From assembly GCA_947493005.1 (NCBI GenBank), contig CANLOY010000001.1, positions 248,001 to 312,000 of the forward strand: DNA of 64,000 nucleotides, written 5' to 3'. A model generated the notes under the pieces. That model had not been told where the DNA came from. It saw only the letters and a list, made by a program, of their open reading frames with translations, and did not search any database. Source of the DNA: an uncultured Roseivirga sp. (GTDB taxonomy: Bacteria; Bacteroidota; Bacteroidia; Cytophagales; Cyclobacteriaceae). A program made the translations under genes and the position numbers. Shown here in pieces: positions 61,598-64,000 of this stretch; the stretch's first letter is position 1, and each line of letters opens with the position of its first letter.

Positions 61598-62629
61598 TCA
61601 ATGTTGGTTTTTATAGATAACCAAAGTATCTACCCCTGATTCCAGTTTTTCTTTTATTCCCCTTGAAATTTTAGGAGCTGCAATTCCCTTATCAAAATTC
61701 ACTGGAGCAGTAAAAACCCGAGCTTCATCCCATAAGTTCCTTTCAATAAATGAATTCAACAGTGCACTCCCTCCTTCAATAATAACTGACTGAATTTTCC
61801 TGTTGTACAAGTCATCTAAAACAGAAGACAGATAATCCCCAGTTTCTACCTTTACGTAATCGATGCCTTCAGCGGAGTCAGTTTTCAAGTCATTGTAAAC
61901 TACAGTATGTTGTTTGCCATTGAAAAGGTTGAGGTCAGTATTCAACTGTAGTTGTTTGTCAATAACTATTCTCAAAGGATTCTTTCCTGGCCAGCCTCTA
62001 ACGTTAAGTCTTGGATCATCATACTTAGCAGTATTTGTGCCTACCATTATCGCATCCTCTTCAGTCCTCCACTGATGAACCAGGTTTCTCGATTCTTCAC
62101 AACTTATCCATTTAGAATCATAGTTTTCTCTAGCCACAAAGCCATCAGCCGTTTGAGCCCATTTCAGAATAATATATGGCCTACTCTTTTCAATGGCAGT
62201 AAAAAACCTCTCATTCATCAACCTGCATTCTTCTTCAAGAAGCCCTACCTCAACCTCAACTCCGGCTTCTTCCAGACGTTTTATTCCTTCCCCTCCTACT
62301 TGAGGATTCGAATCAATGGCCCCTATAACAACTCTCTTGACTCCCTTTTCAGCCAACATGTCGGCACATGGAGGGGTTTTGCCATAGTGAGCGCAGGGTT
62401 CTAAAGTCACATATACCGTTGCTTTGGCAAGCAAATGTTGTTCTTTAACAGAGTTAACGGCCTGAACTTCAGCATGAGCCTGACCATATGGTTGTGTCCA
62501 GCCCTCACCTATAATTCTGTTCTCATGAACAATTACACAACCCACCATTGGGTTAGGGCTAGTTGTTCCTCTGCCAAACTCTGAAATCTCGAGGGCACGC
62601 CTCATGAAATGAATGTCACTCATGATCAT
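61598..62629 (-). CDS. ribD: Bifunctional riboflavin deaminase/reductase RibD
   Basis: A 343-residue enzyme of riboflavin synthesis. The N-terminal deaminase holds the zinc site HAEVQAVNS and PCAHYGKTPPCADML (His, two Cys), with GRGTTSPNPMVGCVIV upstream. The C-terminal reductase has LKWAQTADGFVA, DAIMVGTNTAKYDDPRLNVR and VIIEGGSALLNSF. It converts the pyrimidine diaminophosphate to the ribitylamino form. Two ATG codons (62629 and 62623) are possible starts. It is divergent from prmC. Confidence 0.96.
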   Translation of the reverse strand: MIMSDIHFMRRALEISEFGRGTTSPNPMVGCVIVHENRIIGEGWTQPYGQAHAEVQAVNSVKEQHLLAKATVYVTLEPCAHYGKTPPCADMLAEKGVKRVVIGAIDSNPQVGGEGIKRLEEAGVEVEVGLLEEECRLMNERFFTAIEKSRPYIILKWAQTADGFVARENYDSKWISCEESRNLVHQWRTEEDAIMVGTNTAKYDDPRLNVRGWPGKNPLRIVIDKQLQLNTDLNLFNGKQHTVVYNDLKTDSAEGIDYVKVETGDYLSSVLDDLYNRKIQSVIIEGGSALLNSFIERNLWDEARVFTAPVNFDKGIAAPKISRGIKEKLESGVDTLVIYKNQH

Positions 62630-62682
62630 TATTGAGGTCGCAAGTTAGCCAATGCATACGATTAATTCACTTATTTTGTGAT

Positions 62683-63540
62683 ATGCCCAAGGCCAAAGCC
62701 AAAGACCTTTTCAAAGCCATCAAAGAAGCATTAACAACTGTTTATGACGAACGGGAAGGTGTATCCATTGCTAAAAATTACTTATTGGACAGACTGCGCA
62801 TTGACTCGATCAAATTAGCACTTAACTCAGAGATTGTTTATGATGAAGGCTTGTTTTCGCATGATTTAAGAAGGCTGAAAAATGGGATACCCTATCAACA
62901 CGTAGTTGGCTTCACCGAATTCTACGGGCTACGGTTCATTAGTAATAAGCACGCACTTATTCCAAGGCCTGAAACCGAAGAGCTGGTTGATTGGATTATT
63001 AGAGAAAATGAGCAACTCTCTCCAGACATTCTGGATATTGGTACAGGTACAGGCTGTATTCCAATATGCCTGAAAAAGGAGATACAAGATAGTAAGTGCA
63101 TTGGCATAGATGTTTCAGAAGAAGCTCTAACCCTGGCAAAAACCAATGCCAAAAAAAATGAGGCAGAAATAGAATTTATGGTGCAAAACATTCTTATCGA
63201 TGATTTGCCAAATCAACAATTCGATATTATAGTCAGTAACCCACCCTACATTCCTGATGCCGATAAGGAAATGATGCATAGAAATGTGCTGGAACATGAA
63301 CCCGGTCTGGCCTTATTTGTTCCAGACAGTGACCCAATAATTTTTTATACCACCATTGCTCAAAAAGCAACAGAAAGATTAAAAAATGAAGGTTATTTAT
63401 ATTTCGAAATCCATGAGTGTTTCGGAAATGAAATAGAGTCAATGTTAATTTCTACTGGGTATACAGATGTAATTGTAAAGAAAGACATGCAAAACAAAGA
63501 CAGAATGATTCGAGCAATCTGGAAAAAGGCACAGCAATGA
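62683..63540 (+). CDS. prmC: Peptide chain release factor glutamine methyltransferase
   Basis: A 285-residue SAM methyltransferase that modifies the Gln in the GGQ motif of release factors. Motif I is LDIGTGTGCIPICLKKE and the catalytic motif is IVSNPPYIPDADK (NPPY). The N-terminal release-factor-binding helices include GIPYQHVVGFTEFYGLRF and LIPRPETEELVDWI, a PrmC hallmark. The ATG at 62683 is preferred; an upstream frame from 62632 adds residues unlike the family. Its stop overlaps the next start (ATGA). Confidence 0.93.
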   Translation: MPKAKAKDLFKAIKEALTTVYDEREGVSIAKNYLLDRLRIDSIKLALNSEIVYDEGLFSHDLRRLKNGIPYQHVVGFTEFYGLRFISNKHALIPRPETEELVDWIIRENEQLSPDILDIGTGTGCIPICLKKEIQDSKCIGIDVSEEALTLAKTNAKKNEAEIEFMVQNILIDDLPNQQFDIIVSNPPYIPDADKEMMHRNVLEHEPGLALFVPDSDPIIFYTTIAQKATERLKNEGYLYFEIHECFGNEIESMLISTGYTDVIVKKDMQNKDRMIRAIWKKAQQ

Positions 63541-64000
63541 AAAAGAACCTGATATTATTACACGGGGCCTTAGGCTCAGAAATACTCTTTGATCCGTTGA
63601 AGGAGCATTTATCAAACTATGAAATATACAGCCTCAATTTTTCTGGCCACGGAGGAAAACCATTTTCAGAAGAAGGCTTCGGTATCGAAATATTTGCATC
63701 CGAGTTAGAAGCCTATATCCTAAAACATAAACTTGAAGGCTGTTCTGTTTTCGGATATAGCATGGGCGGGTATGTCGCACTTCACCTTGCTACAAAAACT
63801 TCAGGTTTAATAAACCAAATTGTAACACTTGGAACTAAGTTTAGCTGGACACCTGAAAGTGGGGCAAAGGAGACTTCCAAGATGAACCCAGAACTTATGG
63901 AAGAAAAAATACCTGCTTATACTCAAGTACTTTCTGAAAGACACGGTAAGGAGTGGAAGGCTTTGATTTATCAAACAGCAGGCATGATGATTGAATTAGG
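63537..64000 (+). CDS. Alpha/beta hydrolase, 3'-truncated
   Basis: The first 154 residues of an alpha/beta hydrolase; the gene runs off the window. LILLHGALGSEILF holds the oxyanion-hole HG, NFSGHGGKPFSEEGF the second loop, and VFGYSMGGYVALHLA the nucleophile elbow GYSMGG with the catalytic Ser. The cap and the Asp/His of the triad are mostly outside. It overlaps prmC by four bases, so it may be co-transcribed. Substrate unknown; MhpC/YcjY-like small esterases are close in pattern. Confidence 0.8.
   Translation, partial: MKKNLILLHGALGSEILFDPLKEHLSNYEIYSLNFSGHGGKPFSEEGFGIEIFASELEAYILKHKLEGCSVFGYSMGGYVALHLATKTSGLINQIVTLGTKFSWTPESGAKETSKMNPELMEEKIPAYTQVLSERHGKEWKALIYQTAGMMIEL

Noticed and set aside
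61952-62404. A 150-codon plus-strand frame opposite ribD
   Set aside because: The opposite strand encodes RibD with all catalytic motifs. The frame is a shadow.
1-64000. CRISPR arrays, rRNA, tRNA, prophage or insertion sequences
   Set aside because: I saw no regularly spaced repeats, no cloverleaf-like or rRNA-like stretches in the gaps, and no transposase, integrase or phage structural genes. Read by eye, so short or degenerate elements could be missed.

Overview
The window looks like chromosomal DNA of a marine-type Bacteroidota, probably Cytophagales and close to Roseivirga/Fulvivirga-like bacteria. This is an inference from gene families, not a taxonomic test. The supporting families are BatD, DUF4221, a DUF4212 plus VC_2705-type symporter pair, HEIGH (M57-like) and M28 peptidases, lipoproteins with a short hydrophobic stretch ending in Cys, ECF sigma operons, TAnnTTTG-like promoter elements and a moderate-to-low GC content. 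I see no rRNA, tRNA, CRISPR array, prophage or insertion sequence.

Layout. Bases 1-6.0 kb hold a 5'-truncated metalloprotease, a CDF metal exporter, a lipoprotein/ECF sigma/membrane-barrel operon and a Na+:solute symporter with its small partner. Bases 6.2-35.2 kb are one large accessory locus for a surface glycan or glycolipid. It has two cytoplasmic GT2 enzymes of DPM1 type, three polytopic GT-C-like transferases, one GT4 and one further GT2. It also has a Wzx-like flippase, three B12-binding-type radical SAM proteins, one SPASM-type radical SAM protein and four methyltransferases. Decorating functions are four SGNH hydrolase/acyltransferase-like proteins, a polysaccharide deacetylase, a GNAT enzyme, a 2OG-Fe(II) oxygenase, a winged-helix nucleotidyltransferase, a split-barrel flavoprotein-like protein and an O-carbamoyltransferase with two tiny membrane partners like saxitoxin-cluster SxtJ and SxtK. 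Genes lie in alternating strand blocks. Inside blocks most neighbours overlap by 1-23 bases, which suggests coupled translation. Base composition changes along the locus, suggesting assembly in pieces.

Bases 35.3-64 kb are mostly core metabolism and housekeeping. They hold a ZIP transporter with a palindromic operator-like site, ApbE, RuvB, a DUF559 protein with a REP-like palindrome, QueG, BatD, chorismate synthase, a dicarboxylate/amino-acid symporter and a Nfu protein. Phosphofructokinase and class II aldolase are convergent. An M28 peptidase, TauE, a small protein plus nucleotidyltransferase pair, a Crp/Fnr regulator, DinB, DUF4221, TraB/GumN, an EEP nuclease/phosphatase, EamA, DusB, CPBP protease, DUF2007, CdsA, glutamate dehydrogenase, Psd, fRMsr, RibD, PrmC and a truncated alpha/beta hydrolase follow.

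How the parts may work together (inference): DPM1-like GT2 enzymes charge a polyprenyl phosphate with sugar in the cytoplasm, and GT-C enzymes use it on the periplasmic side. The flippase exports an assembled lipid-linked unit, which is trimmed and decorated by the deacetylase, SGNH, carbamoyl- and methyltransferase activities. The radical SAM enzymes have no assignable substrate and are the most novel part of the window.
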